DNA from: Paragorgia papillata
Lineage: Eukaryota; Cnidaria; Anthozoa; Scleralcyonacea; Coralliidae
Direction of reading: 5' to 3'
Assembly: GCA_035771165.1 (NCBI GenBank)
Contig: JAWNZC010000013.1
Location: 1,479,001 to 1,543,000 of the forward strand
Length of the DNA: 64,000 bases
Positions 36,632 to 45,490 of the stretch are shown here, piece after piece (position 1 is the first letter of the stretch; every line of letters begins with the position of its first letter). Made by a program: the position numbers and the translations under genes. Below the pieces are notes generated by a model. That model ran no database searches. It saw only the letters and a program-made list of their open reading frames with translations, and was not told the DNA's origin.

Positions 36632-39600
36632 AAAGGAAAGATAAAAAGGAGGATAAAAGAAAGAAATGAAAAATAGCTTCAATAATCCTAGAGGTAACAA
36701 CTAAAGGCGACGTAATACGGGCAACATTTTTTTTTAACTTTGAACGCAACTTTGTTGCGTTGCAAGTTGAAAAGCGTTGTTGCACGTATTACTACCCACC
36801 TTAAACATTGTTACGCAACAATGATTTTGTTGCAAGTTGAAAAAATTTGTTGAATAAAAGTAGACTCCAGTTATACTTTGCTGCAACACGCTGCAACAAA
36901 ATCATTGTTGCGTGAGTGACAACGTTTAACTCTTTCCTGTCCGAATCGGTCTTTAGTATCTAACGCCAGACGATTTTACTCACATCTGGGGAAGTCCTCG
37001 GACAGGAATGAGTTAAGGTTGGTGGTAATACGTACAACAACACTATTCAACTTGCAACGCAACAATGTTGCAGCAATTTGTTGCTCGTATTACTAAAGGC
37101 TTATTAACCGGCATTACGGCTTTTTCTGGACCTCTCAGCAACCAATCAGCGTGCGCCGTTTGGCGTAATGACCCAAAAACAAGCCCAGCCATATAATAAT
37201 TCACCTTAATCAGGGCATGCGTTATAACACACTCTAAACACTATTTAACCTTTCGGAATTATTTTTTTAACACTTACCCAATAGGCGGGTAGTCGACAGA
37301 CACGCCAGCAATTCTACTTTCATTGCAACCAGGAATTACAAACATTAGTGGTGTAACGATGCACAAAGCTTGCGCAACCAGACAAATAAAGGCGGCTCCT
37401 TTAGCAATATTTTTTAAGCCAACCCGTTTCAATAGAAATCCACCCAGGATTATTCCGCCTAGAAAGACACATGTAAAGTTAGGTAAACATATGTGACAAT
37501 AATGCCAAGAAAAAACACCACACCACAACCACCACTACCACTCGCTCGCACCACCACCACTCGCACCACCACCACCATCACCACCACCGGTCTTACTGGT
37601 GTCACAATCAGTACGACCATCACAACGACCACGACCACCAAGACATTACCATAACCACCACGATCACAATCACGATCATGATCATAACTACCATCATAAT
37701 CACTACCACTTACAACCACTGCGACCACCATCATTACCACTAACAACAACCACTGCAACCACCATCATTAATAATACGACCATAATCACCAACATTACCA
37801 ACTATTGCGACCACCATCATTCCACCACCATTATTACCACCATAATCACTTCTACAAACAACCACTGCAACTACCATCATTAACGCTACCGCCAAAATCG
37901 CCATCATTATACGACCATAATCACAACCATTAACAACCACTGCAATCACCATCATATATGAACGATAGCACCATAGGCATCGTGCACCACTAACAATCAC
38001 TGCAACCAACCATAACCACCAGCGACCACTACGAACAATTACTACAACCACCATCATTAACGATACCAATTTAATCACAACACCTACTAACAGCTTCGAC
38101 CACCAATTTTAATCACCACCACTGCAACCACCATCACAAACGCTAGCACCATAAGCATCACCAATAATAACCGCTGGGACCACCGCTATAACCAAGCGCT
38201 GTTCAGGCAACAAACCTGTAACAACTTGTAAAATTTTTACGTATACGAAACTAAAATATCTTGTGATAGAAGAAGAATTTCAAATGAAGTCGAATCACTG
38301 CTGTAGAGAAACGTTTTCTGACTGCCCCAACCTACCAGCGCTTTACCACTGAGCTATTGGGACTCCCGGCTGGGGCAGTCGTCCTGGAGAAGGATACCTA
38401 ACTCTTCGTTTAGGTGAATTAGATATCCCCCGATAGGATATTTCTGACTGCCTCAGCCGGGAGTCCCAATAGCTCAGTGGTAGAGCGCTGGTACGTTAAA
38501 CCAGAGACCTTGGGTTCGATTCCCGGTTGGGGCAGTCAGAAAACTTTCCTCTACAGCAGTGATTCGACTTCATTTGAAATTCTTCTTCTATCACATATAT
38601 ACGCTGCTGAAGGACAACTGGATGTTTATAAAATATCTTGCTTCTCCACAAACCTAGCGAGCCAAGCAACAGAACTATGCTAAACGGCATAGCAACTTTC
38701 AATGGATGAACTCCATATTTTATCATGATGACACGGAGAAGGAATGGACCCAAGGCAGACACGTAGAACACAATACAACACAAAGCCAATGTGTTAAAAA
38801 GGTATGCCTTGTTCTTCAGAAGGGAAGTAGTGGCATAGACTATTCCGGAAGGTTGTCTTTTGAGTTTAGGATCATTTCTTGGTAGGTTACCATCTTGCAT
38901 ATGTTTGACTAAGACGGCACGAGAACCTGGAAGACGCTCGGGGAAGCCAACAAACACCACAGAAGAAATAACTACAAGGATTCCACAGATTAAATAGCCA
39001 AGCCACCAAGCACCCCTCCATCGCAGGTCGTCTTGTCCGATTTTGAATAATAAGTCAGGCTGTTAAAAAGTTAAGACAATAAGTTGCTCACTAAACTACT
39101 ACGTTGCCCACACTACGAGACCAAAAAGAATAAATTTCAGAAAATACAACATTCTACGTAGAAGGTAGAGAAGAATGGCAGGAAGGAAAGAAGGAAAGAA
39201 GGAAAGAAGGAAAGAAGGAAAGAAGGAAAGAAGGAAAGAAGGAAGGAAGGAAGGAAGGAAGGAAGGAAGGAAGGAAGGAAGGAACGAAGGAAGGAAAGAA
39301 AGAAGGAAGGAAGGAAAGAAGGAGAGAAGGAAAGAAGGAAAGAAGGAAAGAAGGAGAGAAGGAGAGAAGGAGAGAAGGAGAGAAGGAGAGAAGGAGAGAA
39401 GGAAGGTAGGAAGGAAGGAAAGAAGGAAGGTAGGAAGGAAGGTAGGAAGGTAGGAAGGTAGGAAGGAAGGAAGGAAGGAAGGAAGGAAGGAAGGAAGGAA
39501 GGAAGGAAGGAAGGAAGGAAGGAAGGAAGGAAGGAAGGAAGGAAGGGAAGGAAGGAAGGAAGGAAGGAAGGAGGGAAGGAGGGAAGGAGGGAAGGAGGGA

Positions 39601-39704
39601 AGGAGGGAAGGAGGGAAGGAGAGAAGGAGAGAAGGAGAGAAGGAGAGAAGGAGAGAAGGAGAGAAGGAGAGAAGGAGAGAAGGAGAGAAGGAGAGAAGGA
39701 GAGA

Positions 39705-39739
<35 letters not shown>

Positions 39740-41625
39740 CAAGAAAGGGAGACAACGAAACAAGAACACTTAAACAAACAAAAACGAAAAACAGAAGAAT
39801 AACATACCTGCTTTAAATCTATGTAGAACTGTGAAAACAACCCGGCACCAGCCATTCCCCAAACCGGAGCGAGCAGTATGTTACAAAACCAGACCGTGAT
39901 GTACATCGGCATATACCGAGGGTTGACGTTCTCATCGATGTAGGCTGGGACAAGACAATAGAGTGGTGCCACACCAGCGCCAATAAATATCTGACCAGCG
40001 ACAAAAAAGAACATTTGCGCCTTTTCGACACTTTCGACAGAGCAAGGAGCAGAAGGCATCCCACACAGACCGAACATTCTCAAGATTAGCTTAGGAACGT
40101 TGAATGGCTCGTATTTTCCAATCATGAAATGCGGCATGGAAAAAAGGATGGCACCGATACCTAATAAAACAAAAAAATTGTAATAAGGTTAAAAAATTTA
40201 TCGGAACATAGGAGTATAATCAATAGAGGTCGAAATATAGTAAGGTTAGATATACTGCCGAAACAGAGAACGTAGGAATCTAACGTTTCTCTCTGACGAA
40301 GGGCCTTCGCTCGAAACGTTAGATTCCTATACGTTCTCTGTTTCGGCAGTATATCTAACCTTACTATATTTCGATTGTTGTTCCTACACTGCCTTAGTTC
40401 CTACATTGACTTATTTGAAAGAACACTTAAAATGATAGAGTAACATATTTTGCATTTTCGTTTCCTTGCTTCGTTCTCGAGATGTTTTCAACTCATCGTT
40501 CGCGTCTTCAGATGCTGCCGTTAAATTACTTTTGAGCTTGACTGTTCGTTCCATGCATGTTTACACCTGTTAAAGTGGCCCGACAGTCTAAATCACAAGA
40601 AATTATCGTTTCCCACCATAAAATGTTTGGCACTGATATCATGTGCGTCATTTTAGTTCATTGCATAGTCCTAGTGGTAGTCTTGATTATTGAAACGTTT
40701 TATACTCTCAAAGTTTATCCAAGTGAAGAAATTGTGTTTCCCATAAATGCATCAGAAAACCTAATTTGCATAAATTCCGTCACTTACCACAAACACAATT
40801 TCTCTAGATACACAAGCGCTACAAGTATAAATCTTTTCAATAATCAAGACCATCACTAGAGCTATGCAACATGCAAACACCTGTGCAAAACTTTTCATGA
40901 AGAAAATACGTAATTTCTCATGATTTAAACTGTCGAGCGACCTTAAGCATTCATTTTCCGCACTTTTAAATAAGTAGTTTTTCTAAACAAAACCACTAAT
41001 GTTTCTGGACGGATGACCGACTATAATTGATCAGAATAGCTTACGCTTACAAACCTGTGAGGGCCATCCCAGCACTGATCCAACGAATTTTGTTGCGAAA
41101 ACCACCAAGATACCCCACGACTATGACGGCCACCATGGCAGAGACTCCCCGAACTACCGTCAATGCATTCTCTTCTTTCTCGGAGAGGGCAAAACGCATC
41201 TTCAAAGTCATCATTACCGTTGGTAACATTTCTGAAAGCATCACTATTAAAAGAAGAAAAATAAAATGTAGAATTAACGCAAGAGCAACACAACACTGTT
41301 CATAGTTGGCAGCAAGTCATTAATCGTGCATTTTGATCAGGCGTTGTATGTTGGCGAAACAAAGGACGTGTTGAGGCATATCAAAGACGCTCCAGGCAGT
41401 CTATAGAAATGGTTAGTCGAGGTTTGAGGATGAGAGAGTTGTCTCACCTTGTGGCATAGTAAACATCATAGCCACGACGAGAAAGGCGATTGGTTTGGTT
41501 AGTATTTGGGCACCTCTAGGACAAAACTTCCCCCAACCGAACTTAAGTAGTTCATCATCTTCTTGCTGCCTACGCTTTTCCTGCATCGGTGCATGATCGT
41601 TGCCGTTAATACTTTCCGAGGTCAT
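31271..41625 (-). CDS. OATP/SLCO transporter gene 2, complete (9 exons)
   Basis: A minus-strand gene for an organic anion transporting polypeptide, a twelve-helix major facilitator carrier of the plasma membrane. Nine exons join in frame: 41448-41625, 41055-41243, 39808-40160, 38654-39059, 37278-37458, 35461-35623, 34429-34604, 32611-32825 and 31271-31416. They total 2007 bases (668 residues plus stop), within the usual family length. All borders are GT/AG and every phase fits. Marks in order: the KFGWGKF pre-helix segment, RNKIRWI loop, AYIDENVNP, the OATP signature [12 protein letters not shown] at about 252-263, the LGGIILGGF helix, a Kazal-like cysteine-rich loop at about 450-520, IGFIPGYL, and a hydrophilic C-tail. 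Substrate is unknown. Gene 1 is its neighbouring paralogue. Confidence 0.92.
31500..31795. repeat. Heptamer array (RYATGAY) in intron 8, left block
   Basis: Tandem 7-bp words such as GTATGAC, GCATGAT and ATATGAC alternate along about 300 bp. A second block of the same words is at 32100-32545; a unique palindromic segment separates them. Confidence 0.9.
31815..32098. repeat. Palindromic segment between heptamer blocks
   Basis: CACCTATTGGATTCATCTTC, GCCCGATATGG and AAAATATTTAAGTC on the left are mirrored by GACTTAAATATTTTGCC, ATATCGGGC and GATGAATCCAATA on the right. This is an inverted-repeat insertion that splits the heptamer array. Confidence 0.7.
32100..32545. repeat. Heptamer array in intron 8, right block
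   Basis: Continuation of the GTATGACGCATGAT-type array. It decays to the right into GATGTACGATG-like variants and ends about 65 bp before the exon 8 donor. Confidence 0.9.
32611..32825 (-). CDS. Transporter gene 2, exon 8
   Basis: An exon of 215 bases from acceptor TTTGTAG to donor GTGGGT, entering in phase 2 and leaving in phase 1. It encodes [20 protein letters not shown], then [15 protein letters not shown], a cysteine-containing extracellular segment ([15 protein letters not shown]) and the start of the next helix. The RA.A...Q......GFIPG pattern and the CG..G.C.Y loop are characteristic of the OATP C-terminal half. Confidence 0.9.
32935..33160 (+). mobile_element. 5S rRNA-derived SINE, second copy
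   Basis: Same body as the 16066 copy (GGGAGCAC.GGTGGCGTGTGC, TTAAGCCCGGTTAGACGGGG, GGAATGACCCCGTTGTCG, GAGTAGAGTTGTAGTTGATC, GGGTTTTTCGCCGGGTTCTC). The C block is damaged: the TTAGTACTT part is missing and an ATGAAATAACGTT insertion follows. It lies in intron 7 of gene 2, antisense to the gene. Confidence 0.8.
33685..34284. mobile_element. CTTAAGC-word PIF/Harbinger MITE, 600 bp
   Basis: Inverted ends AGCCGTGTTTACACGGCC and GGCCGTGTAAACAGGGCT differ at one base, and TTA flanks both sides (33682-33684 and 34285-34287). Removing the element and one TTA restores the host text as seen in the 14230 relative. It contains the (AAAC)n tract and a 109-codon frame starting [11 protein letters not shown], which has no convincing similarity. 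Confidence 0.8.
33908..33999. repeat. (AAAC)n microsatellite
   Basis: About 23 nearly perfect AAAC units inside the 600-bp MITE of intron 7. Confidence 0.95.
34429..34604 (-). CDS. Transporter gene 2, exon 7
   Basis: An exon of 176 bases from acceptor CTTTACAG to donor GTGAGA, phase 0 in and phase 2 out. It encodes the second half of the Kazal-like loop ([17 protein letters not shown]) and the following helix [17 protein letters not shown]. The cysteine pattern continues that of exon 6. Confidence 0.88.
34690..35255. repeat. ACCATC/ACCAAC/ACTGAC hexamer array in intron 6
   Basis: About 560 bp of hexamer-based repeats. Long frames on both strands (up to 260 codons) are only repeat translations. 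Confidence 0.95.
35461..35623 (-). CDS. Transporter gene 2, exon 6 (Kazal-like)
   Basis: An exon of 163 bases from acceptor CATTTAG to donor GTAAGT, entering in phase 2 and leaving in phase 0. It encodes the cysteine core of the extracellular Kazal-type domain in the large loop between helices 9 and 10: [25 protein letters not shown], at about residues 453-483. This is the most diagnostic OATP domain after the signature. Confidence 0.92.
35700..36640. repeat. (GGAA/GAAAGAAG)n, (AAAC)n and (AAAT)n array in intron 5
   Basis: About 940 bp: GGAT/GGAA units at the left, long pure GGAA in the middle, then AAAC and AAAT units at the right. Purines are on the plus strand, so the gene 2 transcript carries a pyrimidine tract ending about 80 bp before the exon 6 acceptor. 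The six long frames crossing it are artefacts. Confidence 0.97.
36700..37105. mobile_element. GTTGCAAC-word palindromic MITE
   Basis: The ends carry GTAATACGGGCAACA and TGTTGCTCGTATTAC in inverted order, and the interior is saturated with TTGCAAC, GTTGCG and CAACAATG words. ACTAAAGGC lies just outside both ends. It is interrupted by a TTAA-flanked element at 36933-37010. Confidence 0.7.
36933..37010. mobile_element. piggyBac-like MITE inside another MITE
   Basis: Ends CTCTTTCCTGTCCGA and TCGGACAGGAATGAG, with TTAA on each side. The interior word AACGCCAGACGATTTTACTC is the complement of the hairpin word in the other copies. Confidence 0.65.
37278..37458 (-). CDS. Transporter gene 2, exon 5
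   Basis: An exon of 181 bases from acceptor TTTCTAG to donor GTAAGT, phase 1 in and phase 2 out. It encodes the [13 protein letters not shown] segment, a helix ([18 protein letters not shown]) and the beginning of the large extracellular loop with PGCNES (a potential N-glycosylation sequon), AGV and YPPIG. Confidence 0.9.
37495..38200. repeat. (CCA/CAT)n trinucleotide-type array in intron 4
   Basis: About 700 bp of imperfect ACC, ATC and AAC triplets. The low purity suggests an older array than the GGAA tracts. Confidence 0.9.
38264..38600. repeat. Foldback built from two inverted tRNA-like units
   Basis: The outer arms (AGAAGAAGAATTTCAAATGA, AGTCGAATCACTGCTGTAG and their complements at 38548-38600) enclose two inverted tRNA-like sequences. 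The right one is complete, while the left, on the opposite strand, has lost its middle. The foldback ends about 50 bp from the exon 4 donor. Confidence 0.8.
38464..38537 (+). tRNA. tRNA-like sequence, anticodon loop GTT-like, probably SINE-derived
   Basis: A cloverleaf can be drawn: acceptor GTCCCAA/TTGGGGC, D arm GCTC...GAGC with A box TAGCTCAGTGGTAGAGCG, anticodon stem CTGGT/ACCAG with a 7-base loop ACGTTAA (GTT, Asn-like), and T arm with B box GGTTCGATTCC. The invariant T at position 33 is C, and the copy sits inside a foldback repeat, so I regard it as a tRNA-derived repeat and not a working tRNA gene. Confidence 0.4.
38654..39059 (-). CDS. Transporter gene 2, exon 4 (OATP signature)
   Basis: An exon of 406 bases from acceptor TTTTAACAG to donor GTTTGT, phase 0 in and phase 1 out. 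It encodes the superfamily signature [12 protein letters not shown] at the start of helix 6, the helix [15 protein letters not shown], the basic cytoplasmic loop ([18 protein letters not shown]) and the next two membrane segments up to LLLGSL. Confidence 0.92.
39172..39740. repeat. (GGAA)n/(GAGAAGGA)n/(GA)n array in intron 3
   Basis: About 570 bp: GAAAGAAGG at the left, pure GGAA in the middle, GGAGAGAA at the right and a final GA run. Purines are again on the plus strand. It starts about 110 bp beyond the exon 4 acceptor and ends about 70 bp from the exon 3 donor. Confidence 0.97.
39808..40160 (-). CDS. Transporter gene 2, exon 3
   Basis: An exon of 353 bases from acceptor TTTATTAG to donor GTATGT, phase 1 in and phase 0 out. 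It encodes [17 protein letters not shown], an extracellular loop with two cysteines (FGLCG..SAPC), then [33 protein letters not shown] and two further helices, ending FYIDLKQ. It is directly comparable with gene 1 exon 3. Confidence 0.92.
40238..40390. repeat. Hammerhead-like foldback module in intron 2
   Basis: AGTAAGGTTAGATATACTGC and CGAAACAGAGAACG on the left are mirrored at the right. The centre holds CTGACGA (40293-40299), GGGCCTTCGCTC and GAAA (40313-40316). TAGGAATCTAACG upstream pairs with CGTTAGATTCCTA after GAAA. It is the uninterrupted counterpart of the module at 30181. Confidence 0.65.
41055..41243 (-). CDS. Transporter gene 2, exon 2
   Basis: An exon of 189 bases from acceptor TTTTAATAG to donor GTTTGT, phase 1 on both sides. 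It encodes helix 2, the loop [13 protein letters not shown], helix 3 ([15 protein letters not shown]) and the RNKIRWI loop. It aligns with gene 1 exon 2 throughout. Confidence 0.9.
41448..41625 (-). CDS. Transporter gene 2, exon 1 (start codon)
   Basis: The ATG at 41625 begins [11 protein letters not shown]; the tail is hydrophilic, followed by [19 protein letters not shown] and the beginning of helix 1. It ends at CAAG|GTGAGA in phase 1. A second in-frame Met lies 13 codons in. I prefer the first because a plausible untranslated exon segment with an acceptor lies immediately upstream. Confidence 0.85.
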
Positions 41626-41674
41626 CTTGTTTTAGGAAACTTGAGATGTTTTCTTGATCAACGTCGTAAATAAC
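41626..41674 (-). other. Probable 5' untranslated part of gene 2 exon 1
   Basis: On the minus strand, a pyrimidine-rich run ending CTTCAATGCAG at 41675 is a good splice acceptor, so the leader probably has an upstream non-coding exon that I could not locate. Confidence 0.45.
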
Positions 41675-41804
41675 CTGCATTGAAGAAAAAGTTACAGATT
41701 ATTAGAAAATTCCCGCCAAAGAGGTTATGCTTTCACTTTAGTTTGTGGAATACAATATAGTGAGATCTAGAATAAAATAAAGTGAAATGGAACGGAATAT
41801 ATTG

Positions 41805-42180
41805 GATTAATAGGATGGCATGGCATGGCATACATTGTAGCATGGCATGGCATGGCATACATGCAATAGCATATAGCATAGCATATATAGCATGGCATAA
41901 CATAGTACAGCACAGCGTAGCATAGGCATAACATAGGCATAACAGGCATAGAATAGCATGGCATGGCATAGCATAACATAGGCATAGCACAGGCATAACA
42001 GGCATAGAATAGCATGGCATAGCATAGCATAACATAGGCATAGCATGGCATCGTATAACATAGTATAGCATAGGCCTGGCATAGCATAGCATGGGCTAGC
42101 ATAGACATAGTATATATAGGCATAACATATAGCATATGCTATGCCTATGGTATGGTATGCCTATATATATGAGATAGCAT
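41805..42180. repeat. GCATA/GCATG pentamer array
   Basis: Tandem 5-bp words GCATA, GCATG, GCATAACATAG. Frames yield only Cys-Tyr-Ala-Met repeats. Confidence 0.93.
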
Positions 42181-42640
42181 GGAGTAGAATGGAGTGGCCT
42201 GGACGGACTAGACTGAAATAAAGTAGAGCGGAGTAAAATAAAATGGATTAAAGTAGCTATATAGACTAGACTGGACATGACACGACTGGAATGAAGTAAA
42301 GTGAAGTGGAATGAATAGTGAACTGGACTATAGAGTGGAATGAATTCGTATCGAATACTTAACAATCTGGCAACAAGCCAGAGTTGTCTATGACTACTTC
42401 CTAGCAGCGAATTAAATTAATGCGTATAGTCCAAAACGAACTTCCCAATGAACTTGAAAACCTCAGAATGAACTTCCAAATACTCTCAGTTGATGTAAAG
42501 TATGTTACAAATTACTTTAATAGATATCGTTTTCAAATAGTTAATTCTGAATGAGAAATTAGACCCGTTCTTCCGTCAACTGTCCGGTTGAATGTAATGA
42601 AAAAGTCATTTGTATATAAACGTTATTCGTGCTAACTAAG
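42181..42640. other. Unassigned intergenic stretch
   Basis: Degenerate GGAGT/GGAAT-like words continue from the pentamer array to about 42345; beyond that nothing is recognised. Confidence 0.4.
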
Positions 42641-42649
42641 AAAAAATTC

Positions 42650-42750
42650 TAACTTTCCAAGCGGGACTCGAAATCACAACCTTTTTTATTGCCACTTGCC
42701 AGTGAGACGCTTTAACCGGCATTGAGCTACTGTGAGACTAGCCATTGAAA
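42650..42750 (-). mobile_element. tRNA-like SINE head, minus strand
   Basis: On the minus strand: CAGTAGCTCAATGCCGGTTA then AAGCGTCTCACTGGCAAG (D and anticodon-like arms) and GGTTGTGATTTCGAGTCCCG (B box). A second diverged copy is at 43140-43215. The spacing of A and B boxes is tRNA-like but the stems are imperfect. Confidence 0.55.
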
Positions 42751-42793
42751 ACGTAGGTTGCGTTCGACGTATGACACCTATAATATACTGTTA

Positions 42794-43038
42794 AGGCCTG
42801 GCCAAACTTTCAACATTTCATCGTATAACATTGTTGAATTCAACCGTGATTCAACATGTTGAAAGCGTTTGGCCACCCCTGTTGAATGATGTTGAACGTT
42901 GTTGAATGATGTTGAACGTTGTTGAATGGTGTTGAATGATGTTGAACGAAATTTGAACATGTTCAAATTTTCGTTCAACATGCGTTCAACAACGTTAAAC
43001 GATGTTGAATGAAATGTTGAAAGCGTTTGGCCAGGCCT
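42794..43038. mobile_element. GTTGAAC-word PIF/Harbinger MITE, 245 bp
   Basis: Inverted ends AGGCCTGGCC and GGCCAGGCCT, TTA on both sides (42791-42793 and 43039-43041), and an interior of GTTGAATGATGTTGAACG words. Sister of 30236 and 62442. Confidence 0.9.
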
Positions 43039-43139
43039 TTATGCATGCATGTGCAAGTATGATGTCGCCTAATGCATGTTGTTAGGAAAAGAGATATACA
43101 TACGGTGAGATATGAGAATTGACTGTAAATGTTCTTCGA

Positions 43140-43215
43140 GCTACTCTACTCAGAAAAATATCCAAATTCACAACCTTCTGATCGCCTGTGAGACGCTCTG
43201 ACCATGCATTGAGCT
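43140..43215 (-). mobile_element. tRNA-like SINE head, second copy
   Basis: On the minus strand: AGTAGCTCAATGCATGGTCA, GAGCGTCTCACAGGCGATCA, GAAGGTTGTGAATTTGG; the B box is degenerate. Confidence 0.5.
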
Positions 43216-43309
43216 ACTTATATAAACTACGATGTAGATGACCCCAGATCGTGGAAATCCATATGTTATGTTTAAAGTGTATTATAAAATAAGGTGTCCT
43301 CTACGCACG

Positions 43310-43615
43310 CTCTGATTGGCTGGGCCCCGTGCATTTATAAGAGTATGAAGATCATGAATGACGTAAAATGGCGTGAAGTGGCGTGACGTGGCGTGAAGTG
43401 GCGTAGGATGGCGTCACCTGGCGGGAAAAGCTAGCGAACTTTCAAAACTATCCCACTTTTAGTTTATTTTTCCCCCTCTTATTTTATAAAACAAATAAAA
43501 CATACCGCTCCTGCATGTGCATATGTACTCTTATAAAGGTTCGTTTGACGTGATTTGAACACGAAAGAAGTGTTCAAATGACGTCAAACGAACCATTATA
43601 AGAGTATATATGCAC
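43310..43615. repeat. GGCGTGAAGT short repeats and a palindrome
   Basis: About eight GTGGCGTGA-like decamers at 43368-43430 are followed at about 43520-43610 by a hairpin with arms TACTCTTATAAAGGTTCGTT, TGACGT and their complements. Confidence 0.65.
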
Positions 43616-43881
43616 GGAGCTTTGTTTTATTTGTTAAATATTGCTCGCAGTCTAGCTAGCCCTCTTGCTGTTTTTAATAATAATTGTAACTTAACTTTAG
43701 TTATTTGATCTTAAATTAATTAATTTTGTATGTCTTTGTTAACGGGCCTTCAGTAATTGGTGTATACTGGTGCGGTGACCCTGCCATTTATTATTTTATA
43801 CATCGGGCGAAGTTAAATAAATAAATATGATATCATATACTCAGTGGCGTACCGAACGGGGGGTAACACCCCCCCCCCCCC

Positions 43882-43918
<37 letters not shown>

Positions 43919-44825
43919 TTCGGGGAAATGGTCGGTAAATTGATAAAGATCATGCAGTTAAAACCAAATCGGTCAGTAAATTTAGGATTTTGAAAACCTT
44001 AAAATATATAAACCCGCCTGGGTTTCGTCGGTACACTTTTGAAACACCTCGCAATCAAAATGTCCTCGGTTCGCCACTGTGTAATGTATATATACTATAC
44101 TGCTATGTGCAAGTATGATGATATATGTTAATATCGCGTAAAGCATGTTGTTAAAAGAAAATATGTATATTCTAGTTCAGGCATGAGAGCTGTGTGTGAT
44201 AATAAAAAGGAAATTTGTTTTATTAAAAAGTCTGGTCATTCAGTGCATGCATGTGGTCGTCATTCAACTGTCGCAACTTCATTCCCGAAAGGCATGAGGC
44301 ATCCACTACATCACATGTCATCTATGTGAGACCATATAACTAAAACATCTCTCTCTTGATTATAAACCTAACTCTGAGCAAAACATTAACCCTGACCCTA
44401 ACCTCAAAATTATACAGTTTTACGATGATCCCGAAAGGTGGTCAACGTAGTTTGGATCGATGTGATCAATTCACTTTCCTTCATTCCCACGGAATTATAG
44501 TCAGCGTCCATTGTCATTCATATTCTATTATCATGTTTATCATTCAATCTTCTATCAATGTAATTATTGTACGCACCACTAGCTTCATATAGAGCAGTTA
44601 TTAGCGGTGATAAAACACTGATTAATTTTGGTTAACAATGCCGGTTTGCGAAACGGAAAACGACTTTAGATGTCGAAATGGTCAACTTGTCCAAAAAGAG
44701 ATAGATATGAATGCATGAACTGGTAGTATTGTATTTGAGAATTGAAAACGAAGTGTCAGAGCAAACCTTGGCTCCAGAGTCAATTTATTTAAATCTCAAA
44801 AACCTTTTTATCTTTAGTGTGACCT
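43616..44825. other. Intergenic stretch with a C and AC run
   Basis: A C run then an AC run at 43869-43915. No gene; a 78-codon frame at 44356-44592 has no similarity. Confidence 0.4.
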
Positions 44826-44829
44826 TTAA

Positions 44830-45120
44830 CACCCCCTACCGGCAGATTACCAGGAGGTCTCCACTTGACGAGTAAAATCGTCTGGCGTTAAGATGGCCAA
44901 GATTAAAATCGTCTGGCGTTAACCAGAGTAAAATCGTCTGGCGTTAACCAGAGTAAAATCGTCTGGCGTTAACCAGAGTAAAATCGTCTGGCGTTAACCA
45001 GAGTAAAATCGTCTGGCGTTAGCCAGAGTAAAATCGTCTGCGTTAGCCAGAGTAACATCGTCTGGCGTTAGCCAGAGTAAAATTCAGAAGTTTCCAAATG
45101 GCAATCATGCCCAGTAGATG
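44830..45120. mobile_element. piggyBac-like MITE with amplified 25-bp core
   Basis: The left end TTAA then CACCCCCTACCGGCAG, and CCACTTGACGAGTAAAATCG, match the small MITEs at 2257 and 11977. Here the core unit GAGTAAAATCGTCTGGCGTT plus AACCA is repeated in tandem 7-8 times (44905-45080). The right terminus TGCCCAGTAGATGG is diverged. Confidence 0.7.
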
Positions 45121-45227
45121 GACAACATGACACTGAAAAAGTGAATTAACAGGCCGAGTGACTTTGCAGAATCACTGGCATGTGGCGTGGATTGCGCGGG
45201 ACTGACAGCCATTTTTGAGGCACTTTA

Positions 45228-45490
45228 ACCCTTTCACTCGCATTGTTGTTGTAGCGCAAATTTATCTTTTTAGCTCTGTCCAACGCCAAACCTTTTTACC
45301 CTGTATAACGTCAAACGATTACATACTCGTCAAGGGGAGACGACGTCTCTGGCTCTCGGAAAGCCATGCATGCATGCATGACACACTGTCACTAATCCTT
45401 TCATTTGCATTGTACATGTTGTTGTGGGACAACGTATAAGTATCTTTTTACTCTGTCTAACGCCAAACGATCTTACTCGTCATTGGAAAG
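45228..45490. mobile_element. piggyBac-like MITE, diverged
   Basis: TTAACCCTTTCACTCGCATT at the left, AACGCCAAACGATCTTACTC at the right, and two internal copies of the TAACG.CAAACGAT..TACTCGTCA word. Probably a rearranged double copy. Confidence 0.5.

Noticed and set aside
35616..36700. Six overlapping frames of 211-346 codons on both strands
   Set aside because: They are translations of GGAA and AAAC repeats (Phe-Leu-Pro-Ser or Arg-Lys-Glu-Gly periods) inside intron 5 of the transporter gene.
38464..38537. Functional tRNA-Asn gene
   Set aside because: C at the invariant position 33 and location inside a foldback; kept only as a tRNA-like feature.
39099..39769. Frames of about 200 codons on the minus strand
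   Set aside because: Only the exon 3 portion beyond 39808 is real; the remainder is repeat translation.
40557..40859. 100-codon plus-strand frame with a hydrophobic segment
   Set aside because: It lies antisense in intron 2 of gene 2 with no similarity and no splice or regulatory support.
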